A stretch of DNA of 64,000 nt from Lepidodermella squamata. Taxonomy: Eukaryota; Gastrotricha. Position 1 is the stretch's first letter, and each line of letters starts with the position of its first letter. Below, one piece after another: positions 23,471 to 34,997 of the stretch. The notes under the pieces are model-generated. The model saw nothing but the letters and a program-made list of their open reading frames with translations. It ran no database searches and was not told the origin of the DNA. The stretch covers positions 496,001-560,000 of the forward strand of contig JBLDXI010000014.1 of NCBI GenBank assembly GCA_047495785.1, given 5' to 3'. Made by a program: the position numbers and the translations under genes.

Positions 23471-24890
23471 TAATACTTCTTAATAACTAGTCATTAATAA
23501 AAACAGGAACACAGCGATAACACCTGAGCAACACATTACCAGAATAATTCCAAATAACCTGAGAAGGATAATCAAGTAAGAAGCCTTTCAGTCAGAATGC
23601 AGGAGAAATTTAGTATAACAGGGCAAATAATGATGACTACCGAAACAGCTACCAGATTTGCCGGATTTCGTCCGGAAATTTCAAATAACTTAGATGAAAC
23701 ACATATTACAGACGGGGCATGTTCCTGGTAGGCAAAAATAATTTTTGGGGCTTTTCATACATAGTATGCGAAAATTCTCGAATTCGTGAAAGGTTGCGGA
23801 ACTTCTGGTAATCGGTGTAGTAATTAGCTACTTGTGAGGTTCCTAACCATTCAACTAAGTCATTCTCTGTTTTCCCGGGATCCATGGCTCACGCTCAAAT
23901 TGGATGTGAATTTGGATACGTCCCCAACAACAGCAAACAAGTGACATATTTCTAGAAGATTTTAAATTCCTTGGCTCGACTTTTGCGAACCCATTAGCTC
24001 TTCGAGTGATAGGTACCCACAGTAAATTGCCTCGGCGCTTCGAATTTTCGAAGAAAAAATCAGAAATTGGCAGAGCAACAGTGCGCGGTTCCGAGCGGAG
24101 CACAATCTATCAGACCGACATCAGGAAATTTTCGCCAAGCAATTGCGAGGGGAAAGTCTCTTCAACGAGGTAAAGCTGAATGCCAAAGAAAAGGTAGACG
24201 GTCTAATTTAATTCGTGAAATTCCCGCTAAAATGTTGTCTACTTTGAAGGAAATTGAAGTGACGGACAATATGTAAATTGCTGGGATATTTCGGCGACTG
24301 CTCAGAGGACCGGCGTACGCTCAACTGTTAGTTATATTCAGATATTTGGTATTTGTTATTTTCGAAACGTGCCAGAATCTGAGCTGAAGCCGTATCAATT
24401 CTCCGTATTACTCAAGGTTCCCTGTCGAAAGCACCCGTGAAAACCATCACTTTTGATGAAAGGGTTGCTATAATATCTCAACTTCAGATTAAGAATACCA
24501 CAAAAATCCAAAATGGTCAAACTCCATCCATCATCCATACAGGGAACTTTTGACGTCCAACAGCGCCTTTGAATTTTGAATTGATAGGGTTTTAACCCGA
24601 CATCTATATTTTCTCCTTTGAGACTGTTGAAACCAATACCATCCTGTTAGCTTCAGCTTGCGTCTCTAAAAATCTAATTTCAGCAGCGGAATAAAATATA
24701 AATGATGATCCGGCCCTCTTACCTAGGGAACCTCAGATTCCCCAGATAGCAAAATTCTTTCATCGGGCATACATAGAACTCTAATGTCGAAGGAAAATTT
24801 CCATTCTTAGAGATTAGTTTTAGCGGCTGTGGTTCTAGATGAAAGATGACCCAAGACAATCCACGTATCGCTCAATCCATACTGAGCTCC
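23471..24890. other. Non-coding stretch before LINE fragment
   Basis: 1.4 kb without a supported gene. Short open frames on both strands (for example 23855-24103 on -) have no recognisable protein features or splice partners. It probably includes the promoter of the gene ending at 23135. Confidence 0.4.
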
Positions 24891-24914
24891 GATGGATGGA
24901 TGGATGGATGGATG
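24891..24914. repeat. (GATG)6 tandem repeat
   Basis: Six perfect GATG units at the 3' end of the LINE fragment. Because it sits where the element's 3' terminus should be, it is probably the element's own tail rather than an independent microsatellite (inference from position). Confidence 0.85.
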
Positions 24915-26133
24915 TTAGACCCTGACACCAATTCTGGTGATTTAACAGGGCTTGGGTTGATAAGTTAGGCCAGTCACCGATAATTCGATGTTAGGCGCAG
25001 AGTGGCACAATGGGATACAAAAATAAATTATAAAAATAGAGCTAAGATCTATTTGGTCCATTCAGACACCTGCTCGATGAAGAATTGCTGCAAGTAGGCG
25101 GCTTTGCGGCAGGCTTTCGAGCTGGTAAGCTTGCGGATGAAGGGGTCGGCCTTGCTCCAGGCCTTCGAACCACGGATGATGAAGGTTCGATCTTCAGTGG
25201 CACTGTCGGACTGCGTGGCTTTGAGGCTGCCGTTATCGGCACTGCGGAGCCCGGGGTTGACCTCTGTTTTAGGCTTGAATAGCTCGATTAGCTCAACGGG
25301 CGCTTCGTCATGGAGGCACTGGAATACCAACTTGGTTTCGTGAACTTGCCTTCTTCCAGCGAGAGTGAGCCATTTCAGGTGGCAGCGTAGGTCGTCGACT
25401 GGGCACGAGTAGTCTTTCATCATTAGCGCTCGGATGGCGTTGTCTTGCGCTCTGTCAAGGGTCTTCCTGGCAGCAGCAGAACCAGCACTGAGTATCACGT
25501 CACAATAGCTGAGTCGCGAGTTCACCAGGCTGTTGTAGATAGCTTTGCGACCGTCTAACGGGATACCGTTCTGGCCGGCTAGGCGGAGGGCGTACGACCC
25601 GCTGCGACACTTTGCATGGACGAGCTGGGCATGCTCTTCGAAGCTGAGGCGATTGTCGACTTGCACTCCGAGTAGCTTAATTGACTGTTGAGGGTGGATC
25701 AGCGTTCCGTTCACATTGACTGGGAGGTTGGTGTCGATTTTCGCGGTTTTCGGGCCGATATACATGATCTGTGACTTGGTTTCATTAAGCTTCAGAGAGT
25801 TGACACTTAACCAGTTTGCAACATTACGCAGCTGATTTTCGAGGATTGACTTGGCTTCATCAATTGTTGACCCAATCGCGTAGATCGTAGTGTCATCAGC
25901 ATACATAACGGAGTAGCAGTTAGGGTCGTTGATGGTCTCTGGCAGTTCATTTACATAGACGGTAAACAGAAGAGGACCAAGAACACTGCCTTGGGGGACG
26001 CCATATCTGATTGGTAAGGGCGACGAGGAGATGTTTCCGACTTTAACCTTCTGTTGACGGTTAGATAAATAGTCCGTGAACAGGTGCAGGGCTTCGGGTC
26101 CAAGACCAAACGAGCGGAGAGATCCGACTTTTC
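24891..26133 (-). mobile_element. 5'-truncated LINE (Jockey/CR1-type) with tetranucleotide tail
   Basis: Remnant of a non-LTR retrotransposon on the minus strand. The reading frame runs from about 26133 to the stop at 25049-25051 without interruption. It shows the second half of a reverse transcriptase: IRYGVPQGSVLGPLLFTVYVNELP, then the catalytic MYADDTTIYA, then NWLSVNSLKLNETKSQIMYIG and the thumb. Fingers and endonuclease are missing, so the copy is 5'-truncated near 26133. After the stop comes a short 3'-UTR ending in six copies of GATG (24891-24914 on +, i.e. CATC repeats at the element's 3' end) instead of poly(A). Target-site duplications were not identified. Confidence 0.85.
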
Positions 26134-26297
26134 CGACTTTTCATCTTTGCCGCGCCAAAACTTTTTAAATTTGAATTTAAAAATTAAACTGTTGTATACA
26201 TATTTTTAATGCATTATTGTATTGCAAAAAAATGTTGTTCAACATTCTACGTGAAATTGTCTTTTTCTGATTGCGCGCTATTTTCAAATCTAACTAC

Positions 26298-26762
26298 CGC
26301 CGTGGTAGGTTAGCCATTTTCTGCCTAAAATTAGGCAGAATTTTCCGCTATAGCTTTTTCTGCCTAAAATGGTAAGTAGGCGCTTGAATCGCGTAAAACC
26401 CCACAAAATGCCTTCAAAATGGAATTTTCTAGTCTATCTTGCAAAAATAACTAACCTAAATGGCTCAAGGCTCAATCCGTGAATAATTCATCATTGGCGC
26501 CCATAATAAGGCGGTTACACGTTACACGTAAAGCGTAGTACTTATAGCCTGTCTTAGCGCAGCATCTTTAGTCATTATCTTTCTATATTTGATTTATTTT
26601 TGATTATAATACGTTTTTTGACAAATAAATGGAGCAATACAATTGAAATGATCATTGGCATCGTTTCTGGGGCCTTCCGCTACATAGCGAAATTTTAGGC
26701 AGAAAAAGCGATAGCGGAAAATTCTGCCTAATTTTAGGCAGAAAAAATTTCTCGCCGTGGTA
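26298..26762. mobile_element. Inverted-repeat (foldback/MITE-like) element
   Basis: Two 54-nt arms, 26317-26370 and 26692-26745, are inverted repeats of each other with a single mismatch. Each arm contains two copies of TTTTCTGCCTAAAAT-type sequence and an internal near-palindrome (TTCTGCCTAA/TTAGGCAGAA). The 321-nt spacer has no transposase frame. The 10-bp direct repeat CGCCGTGGTA occurs at 26298-26307 and 26753-26762, just outside the arms, and could be a target-site duplication, although 7-9 nt separate it from the arms. Best explained as a non-autonomous DNA transposon. Confidence 0.7.
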
Positions 26763-29700
26763 CGAATTGGAGATGAGAGCTTGGTGTAGCGCATTGTAAG
26801 TCCAGAAATAATGCGATCAAAGATCGAAAGTTGACTGGCAGCTGGCTATCTCTCGCAAACAAAATGTTATATTTATTGGTCGTTAAATCATAGCCAAGTC
26901 TCGGACGCCACCTTTTAAGTGCCGCTAAACTTGGATTTCCACTTGGATGGAGATGCGGCACTAACTCGCCCGCAGTTACGGCCCACTCCTTGAGCGCTCA
27001 GACTTGGGTGGCCTTTCTTCTGTCTTCGATGGTCGGAACACTCAGAGCAGCCTATATCTAATTCACCGTTGCTTTTCTCAGAAGCCAGAACCAGTTATTA
27101 GCTTCCAGAATGAGAAGGTTTATGCATCCTGAATTTATTTCTAGGATGCTAGTAGGACTACCAAAAAGGCTGATGTCATGGTCATGTCGCCTAATTGTTC
27201 TCGGCGTGGGATAGACAAACCTAAAACCTAACACCAATTTATAGGTGACACGCTTTTTCTTATAAACCTTTGCCTTGTTAAATCACCAATCTGGTTGAAA
27301 CCATCCCTACTTTATCGTGGAGCTTGTGGATTTAGCCAAACTACATTGACATGCTGTGACCTGATCTCTGGCTACAGTGTCTAGCTATCTATCATATCGT
27401 ACGGGCTTCTAGTGACTGTGAACTTGAATGTCTCAAGCCTCAAGCCTCAAGCCTCTCAAACATTGCGCGCTATTTGGTCATTCGCTACATTCCGGCCAAG
27501 ATTTTATTGACTTGAAGCATGATAAAGTATTTGCTCCTGATCCATTTCTCTTTATTAGCAATCTAGGTATATTATAGAAAAAAAGCCCAATAGATTACAG
27601 ATTAAGAGGGGAGGTTGGTTTGCATTGGTCCTAGATCAAGGTATTTTGTGCCAGACACGAACCAGTCTAGTAACCTATTTAGTTGGTTAACCGATATGAC
27701 TTATAAATTAGACAAATTTCCTTTCTAGCAGTCGGATGCGCAGCATTTTTAGTATCTGTTTTGATGAAAATATACACCTTGAGGAATGCCAAGAAAATTG
27801 CGTCTGGCCTTCTTGGATTGCATTTAGTTTTGCCTTCCCAACATTTCCAGTAAGCCTATTGTTAGCTCGCCATCAAGATATTTACCCAGCCATAGCAGCA
27901 AATCAAATTAGGCCGATGAACTATTCAAACCAAACTAAGCTTGGAGCGAATTAAAATTACTTGTACTGGTAATCCTACAGATAGCTCATTAGATTACGCC
28001 ACATATTCCCTTTAAGCTATTCTTAGGGGTTATCTTTTTCAACTTTTTCCATCATTTTTGTCTATTGGCTGCTGCGTGCAATACGAATTTATCTGTGCTG
28101 AAGCGCTGTGAAAATGTCTACTTTATTATTTTCTTCCAGATCTAGGCGCTAATTAATTGGCTGGAACTTTTTACTGCGCTCCTGATCAGAAGTTCGAAAA
28201 GCATACATCTAGTAAAGGGTGGTAATTTCAGCATTCCTAATTTTCTAGTCTTATTAATTTGCAACGATATATTGCCTTACTGCGCTATTTACTCAAAAAC
28301 CGAGTAAGAAATCAATTTGAGATACAAACACATGCGAAGGTTAGTTCCGTTTACGATTTATTGTCTCATATGCATGTTACGTTCAGCCGTGTTTATTTTT
28401 GCGGCTCTATTTACCTGCGGATCAGAATATCACGAAGGTATCCAGTATTCCTCAAATTGTTCTACTTCTTTAGAGCATGAGAGGCTTTCGGTATTACGCT
28501 GGCCCTATATCCCGCTGTACTCACTCGTCATATTTGTAGTGTAATTTGCAATTTATGCGAACAGTTGCTTGTGCTTTTTATTCGTGCCTAATAGTCATCG
28601 CCTGAAATGCTCAACCGCAGTCGAAAGGAGTTGCCTAATTATGAATACTGTGGTTGCCTAAATGTATAAAAATTGGCGTATGTTATCTCGCATGATAAAT
28701 ATTTGTTTTTCTATCGGCAACACTGTTCAGGTAGTCATGGACGGTTTAGATTATAAAAGCTTAGCGTTTGATGTTTTATTGCGCTGCGCGTTAGGCTGTT
28801 CTACTGTCTTGCTACCCATGTACCAGCGCCCAGCTGCGGACCACCAAGAGAGCTCCGGGTATCTTAGTTTTCAGAAATAGCGTTACCTGCAGTTATTACA
28901 GCGCTTTTCACCGTTATGTGTTTTTTCGAGCTAATTTTATGCCCGACCAAAATAAAAAACCGACTTTACCTGCATCTTTATCTCTAGTCTTTATTTACAT
29001 ATACCTATTTATTTTACAGTATGTGGTTTTCTTGTAGTGGATGATATCAATGAAACAATTTATTGCAATACCTATTTTAGATATTTTATTGACTTGCTAA
29101 TTGATCGTCCTGATTCCTAATAATCTGGGCTCAAGATTAGAGGAAAAATATCAAAGCCGGTGTATTTTCTGACTACACCGCAGTGCAATTTTTAGAAACT
29201 CACTGAGCAAATACTTTGATGTACGTGTTTCTTTTTAGCGCAAAGCACCATTGTTGCATTTCCCCTAAAATTAGCGGAAGAAACGCTGCGCGGAAGGTCA
29301 TTCGTATTTTTGTCCTCCTTATTTATTGCAATCTAAATCGGTTTCATTAAATTCAGTCTTTCCTGTTTCCTTTGCGAGGAAAACATGATGCTTGAATGAG
29401 TTGAAAAAACAGTTGTATCATGGGTGCGGCGGCCATTTGCCCATTAAATTATTGTTTGTGGCGCATATTATTGCTGTAACCCTGTCATCGCCTTATTATT
29501 TACACCGCTAAATAGCAAATTCAGCAGCGGAAATTTAGAAGTTTCGATTTGCTTTAACTGTGCTGTTATATTGGCCTTTTATTATCGCGTCTGACGTTGA
29601 CCGCCATACAGCGGAAACGCATAATTTTAAAGTTGAAGTTTCACAATTATTACGCCGAATTTTATTGCTCGCTTCCCACGTTGTGGCATATGGATTGGAG

Positions 29701-30175
29701 CGATGAATCGATAATTGTATTGCTTATATTTATAAATTTATGTGTCCCCAACCATACTATGGTAAACGCTTTACCCTTTTCGTCGTTTCGTACCTTCATT
29801 TACGACAACCTGTGTTTGATGCTTTGTTTGTTTCTTTGATTTAATATGTTGATGGGCGCCCGTCAGTATGAGCATTTTTCAACTTTTCAATTTTCACAGC
29901 TTTTGTTTGATCATCGCCTTATTACAACGCACTCGAGGTGTATTTAACGCGATCCGTTTTAATTCAACATCGGCGTTGCTTTCGCGTTATGGCGTCAATA
30001 AGCACCTATACCACGATAAATATACGCAAAATAGCGTATGCGCTCTAAACGGCAGCTGTAATTTTGACTTTCGATTTGCTTTTATGGAATATTTCGGAAT
30101 TTGAAATCTATTATCACATTAGTATATCGTGAGTAGCCTTTTAATTGAAGAAATTAGCAGTCATATAAACGAAAT
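26763..30175. other. Gene-poor A/T-rich stretch
   Basis: 3.4 kb with many short open frames but no conserved motif, splice pattern or repeat family I recognise. A small tandem run of CTCAAGC lies near 27432. From about 28 kb the sequence is strongly T-rich and probably contains the promoter of the M13 peptidase gene. Confidence 0.4.
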
Positions 30176-33100
30176 ATGGGCGAGCCTGCGGTGGCTGGTG
30201 TGCCCATGAAATCTATGAAGCGACGCGACGGGTCTTCGAAGACATCGCTGCGTTCTATGGATGAGGCGAATCTGACACCATCTCCAGGCCCAGCTATACT
30301 AATTCACGAGACCGAATGTTCGCCATCAGATATTTACAATGAAAAATTCCAAAATCGATTGCTTGACAATCAGGCGCTTCTCGACAACCGGTTATCTCCG
30401 AATGAAATGCAGGCTGACCTTTCAAAGGCAGAAATCGCCACACTGCCTTCGAATCAGCACCCATCCGCAACTGATAGTCATCATTTCTGCCCTCGCCAAG
30501 TCGTACCTCGAGGCTCTTGTACCCGGCTCGAGCGGGGCCTGGCCGTAACTCTCCTCACTCTTCTTCTAATTGTGATAGTTTCCAGTTTCCTGGTGTACGC
30601 TGTTCTATTACGGCCACTGCTGATGACAGTCAAACGATACGATTCAACGTTCCGCGATACTGATGGCATCGACGATAATGGTCAGTTGTTGAACAACTTG
30701 TGCCTTACCGAGGACTGCGTTCATACTGCATCTATGGTTCTGTCTGCAATGGATTCGAGGGCTAAACCCTGCGATGTTGGTTACTTAGCGATTGCGATCA
30801 TATTGATATTACATGTCTTAATTTTTCAGGATTTCTTAGAATTCGCCTGCGGGCAGTGGAATAAAGAACATAAAATACCAGAAGATAGGACTGATATTAG
30901 TAGATTTGACGAGCTCGTTGAGCGGACCAAAGAGCGAATTCGTGACATATTATCTGAGTCGGTTAGCGATTCAGAGCCGGCGTATATGGGCAAAGTGAAG
31001 ACGTATTTTCACGCGTGCATGGACACGGCAACTATTGAGAGACTCGGCGTTTGGCCAATCAATTTTCATCTAACCAAAATGATGGGCCCTTGGCCGGCGA
31101 TTCACGGCCGGCAAAATCCGCATCTTATGCTAGATGGCACTTTGAACGCCACCGGTTTGGCTACCCTTTTGGCTCACGCGGCTCGGCGCTATGCTGTACA
31201 CCCTCTTTTCTACTTCAATGTTGGACCAGACGACCGCGATTCTACTGTCAATCGCATACGGGTTTGTTCGATTAGCCAAAATATTGCAAATTGTGATAAT
31301 TTATCTGTTGGTAATAGCTTCATCAAAGTTCACTGACAGTGTCTGGTACTGAGGATTACATTCAAAAAAATTGGACTCAATTACGGCTACTAAGAGCTGC
31401 TTATCGTGAATACATCGAAAATACCATGTGGCTAACGAACAAAACAGCTAACGAGAGCTATATTGAACCCGTAGCGCGCAGCATGGTTGACTTGGAATTC
31501 GATCTCGCATTGGTTTGATTTTTCGCTATTTCTTACCACGCCATTGTGATATACGCGTATTACTATAGATAATGGTACCTAGGGAGGATCAGGCAGATCC
31601 GCGCCACTCTTACGAGCGAGTGACTATCCCCGAGCTGCAAATAAACTACCCTTGGGTAATTTTATTTATCCTGGTTTCGTGTTGTATAATTTCAATTTTT
31701 TCCAGTTGAATTGGAGGCGGTTCTTCGATTTAGTATTCGATCCAATACATGTTAATGATACGGACCCTATAATCATATTTGGTCAATCTTATTTTGTGCA
31801 ATTCGAACAAATTCATCGCAAATACAAACAGTAAGCAACAAAATTATTCGGCTTTATTTTATTCCCCTGAGCTTTTTGCTTCAGCTTATTTTTAGACTAC
31901 ATATTTTGGCGATTGCTCAGTCAAGTATCTAAATTTGGAGGGTTTGAATTCGGCTACGAACGATTCAAGTTCTTGCAAAAGTTTTCGGTGAGGCAGCGAT
32001 ATTTTGTCACGCTTTTTATTTGATTAAGCGCTATTTTAGAATATAAGCGTGGATACGCCGCGATGGTCTAAATGCTATTCGAATCTCATGGAAGAGGGCG
32101 TGGCACTGGCAGATGCTGTTTCGGCGATGTTTATCCGAAGATTCGTCGACAAAAAAACACTGGACGCGGTATTTTTCGCAATTTTTTCGTTAGAAATTGT
32201 AAGACTTGGGCAATATTAGGCTAAGGAAATGATCGATCTCGTGAAAGATACTTTTGCTGAGCTTCTGAAATCGAACGATTGGATGGACGAAGTCGTGCGT
32301 GAGAAAGCACTTTCGAAAGTTCATATGATGGGAGAGAAAATTGGCTTTCATCCAAATCTGCTGAATGACACGTATATGAACAACTTCTACGCCAATCTGA
32401 GCCTCGATCGCTATCAGCTGTTAAGCAATCATATTCAGCTAGTCCAATTCACATTCAATTCCACGATCCAGCGAGTCAACAGGCAGTCAGATCGAGAATT
32501 GTGAGGTCCCAACTAATGAATAAATTTGATTTCTCATTCTTGGACTTTCAGATGGGAAGAGACACCTGCGACAGTCAACGCTTACTACGACCCGAACATG
32601 AATTCTATGAGTAAGTCATCGTTATTTTTAAGAATTAATTGAAAATGAAGGATCCTTTCATAATTAGTTGTGCCTGCCGGAATTTTGCAACCGTTTTTCT
32701 ATAGCAAAACCTTCCCTCGCTCGCTCAACTTTGGAGCGCTCGGTGTTGTTATCGGTCATGAAATTACTCACGGGTTCGATTCCAGGGGTCGTTTGTACAA
32801 CGCCAACGGCACCCTTGAGCAATGGTGGGACGATGAGACCGATGCTCATTTTCAGCAGAAAGCTGCTTGCATGGCTGAGCAGTACAGCGCATTCTCGATT
32901 CGAGATTACAACGGAACAGCTGACGGAAATATGACCCTGGCCGAGAACATAGCCGATAATGGCGGCCTTCGAGCTTCGTATACCGCCTATCAAAAGTGGC
33001 TGAAGCGTGCCATTGAAGAGCAGGCCGACGGAACTCTGCCCGTCAGCGAGCGCCGACTTCCTGCCGTTAATTTGACCCATGATCAGTTATTTTTTGTTAG

Positions 33101-33340
33101 CTATGCCCAAATTTGGTGTGGGTCGATGAGGCCTAATACGATCCAGCAGAAAATAATGCAGGCTGAGCATAGTTTGCCTGAACACAGGTTACAACTCTTT
33201 ATCCATTGCGTTTTCCTTTAAATTGATGAATATTTTTCAGAATCCGAGGACCACTATCTAATTTTGAAGAGTTCAGCAATGCATTTCAATGCCCTGTCGG
33301 GTCAGCTATGAATCCTGCCACAAAATGTAAAGTGTGGTAA
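30176..33340 (+). CDS. M13 zinc metallopeptidase (neprilysin/ECE-like)
   Basis: Type II membrane ectopeptidase that cleaves small extracellular peptides. 876 residues, 11 exons: 30176-30775, 30830-31261, 31318-31512, 31569-31655, 31706-31830, 31885-31987, 32040-32168, 32220-32500, 32552-32610, 32668-33187, 33241-33340. A cytosolic N-terminus of about 118 residues precedes one membrane span (residues 119-143, [21 protein letters not shown]). The M13_N domain starts [18 protein letters not shown] and [10 protein letters not shown]. Active-site features: NAYY, VPAGILQ, zinc motif HEITH (His701, Glu702, His705) and ENIADNGG (third ligand Glu763). The C-terminus is the diagnostic CKVW. The intron at 30776-30829 is read-through in frame but interrupts a conserved junction. 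Probably catalytically active. Confidence 0.95.
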
Positions 33341-34997
33341 CGCCGGCAGAACCTTGCTTATACATCGAAAACAATTTCGACGGGTAGCTGCACAACTTTG
33401 GAAATTTATACCTACAAATTTTATTTTATTTTGCTACACTCACTGTCATATGACAAATGTCGGCTTTATCTTCCATTTCGAAAATCTGGTAGCGGGAGCA
33501 ATAATATGTCTGTGGAGTACGATGAAAAGCAAGAAATTGCTAGTATTGTTACGCGGAGTATGTGGCAATCGTGACAGTCCGTTTATTTGACGCTAAAAAT
33601 ATTTGATCTATATTTTTTAAAGTCCTTCTAATCATCTATGTGTTTCTACGCAAAGTCAAATGAAGAATAAAATAACGAAGAAAGGGAATAGTAGCAGCTG
33701 TTTAGAATCGGTCAAATATTGTATTGGAAATTGCTGGTTGTACGTGCGGGAAGCTTGGAGTGGGACACGGAATAGACATTCCGTGTATAAGCAGTTGCAG
33801 CATGACAATAATCGAGGTAATCCGAAATTTGTGTTATTTTTATCATTGGACACTCTTTTTTAGCGTAACCTCTTCCTATTCACCGAGTTTTATCGAAATT
33901 GAATTTACATATGAAACACGTGCTGCGCATACGAAGTGGGCGCTAGTGATATCGAACGCGCGAAATTCGACGCGATCCATTCAATCAGACGATATGACAT
34001 AGTGTTCTTAATTAAAGCGCGAGTTTTGCTTAGTTTTCGCACTTCGCAGTTTAATACTGTAAAAACTGATCACCGCAAACCGTTGTCATGCGTATTGCAT
34101 GAGTAATTATCGCCGACTACACATGTTTTGATAGCGGAATTCATCACGGATCTAACTCTAACTAGAAACGAAAAGGCTTCGCTTCAACCTTAATCATCGA
34201 CAATAATGAGCGCTAGTGCAGAAAACAACCGCACATAGCTGAGGGCAGATATACTTTCATACGAATTCTGTAAAATTCCTTCTGAAATTCCTGCATTTCT
34301 CGCAACGAATCCTGAAGGTGTGATCTGGACTACCTTGAAGGTGTGAATGGATGTCTCTCTTTCTGTGCTGCACTAATAGAAGAGCAAGAACACGATAGCA
34401 TAAAGCCACCCACTTGTTGCCATTCTTGCATGCATGTAATTGTTTTGCTTTTGCTCTACTATCCCATGGCAAATAGAGCTTGGTTTTAGGTACCTACGCA
34501 CGCGCCCGGCACTTTGGCTTTCTTTTGGTTTGTACTAATGACATGCGGTATAGTAATTCTGTCCCCGATAATCTTCACTTACCATTCTCTTTCTTCTAAG
34601 CATCATCTCTCATGTGAAGCGGTCAGTTACGAAAATTGAATATATCCCTCATTATAGCAACCTAAAGAAAATAGATGCAATCTCCATTATTAAATTCGTG
34701 CAATAATTTGATGTATTCGCCGTCGAAGCCTCAAACATCTGTGGCTCATTATTTGCTTCGTAGGTAATATCCAAAAATGGAAACTTCAAACTTATACTTG
34801 GTTTTTTTTAGTTGAAGTCTGTGCATATGTGTCTTCGAAATTTCTCGTATCTTTGCGATGAAGATCTACCGCTGATTTTTTGTAATTATAGCAATTAGCA
34901 AATCTACAGCTACATGTATTTTTTAGCGCTCCGCTCCGATACTTCTGTTGTACCATTTTAGAATTTTCAGTGGAGAGCAAAATTTTGGCCTGTTGAA
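33341..34997. other. Intergenic M13 peptidase - RapGAP
   Basis: 1.66 kb. AATAAA at about 33666 could end the peptidase transcript. An acceptor-like ATTTTCAG occurs about 29 nt before the RapGAP ATG. No gene, RNA or repeat recognised. Confidence 0.4.

Noticed and set aside
24891-24914. Tandem GATG repeat as a CRISPR-like array
   Set aside because: There are no spacers, and the locus is eukaryotic; it is the tail of the LINE.
27736-30104. Several 60-80 codon frames in the gene-poor region
   Set aside because: Random-looking composition, no family motif, no splice partners; expected by chance in 3 kb of A/T-rich DNA.
31925-31969. Possible 45-nt intron in the M13 gene starting at GTATCT
   Set aside because: Reading straight through gives [14 protein letters not shown]..., which fits the family, and keeps the phase of the next exon.
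32766-32785. GGGTTCGATTCC resembling a tRNA B box
   Set aside because: It is the codons for HGFDSRG in the M13 peptidase and has no A box or cloverleaf around it.
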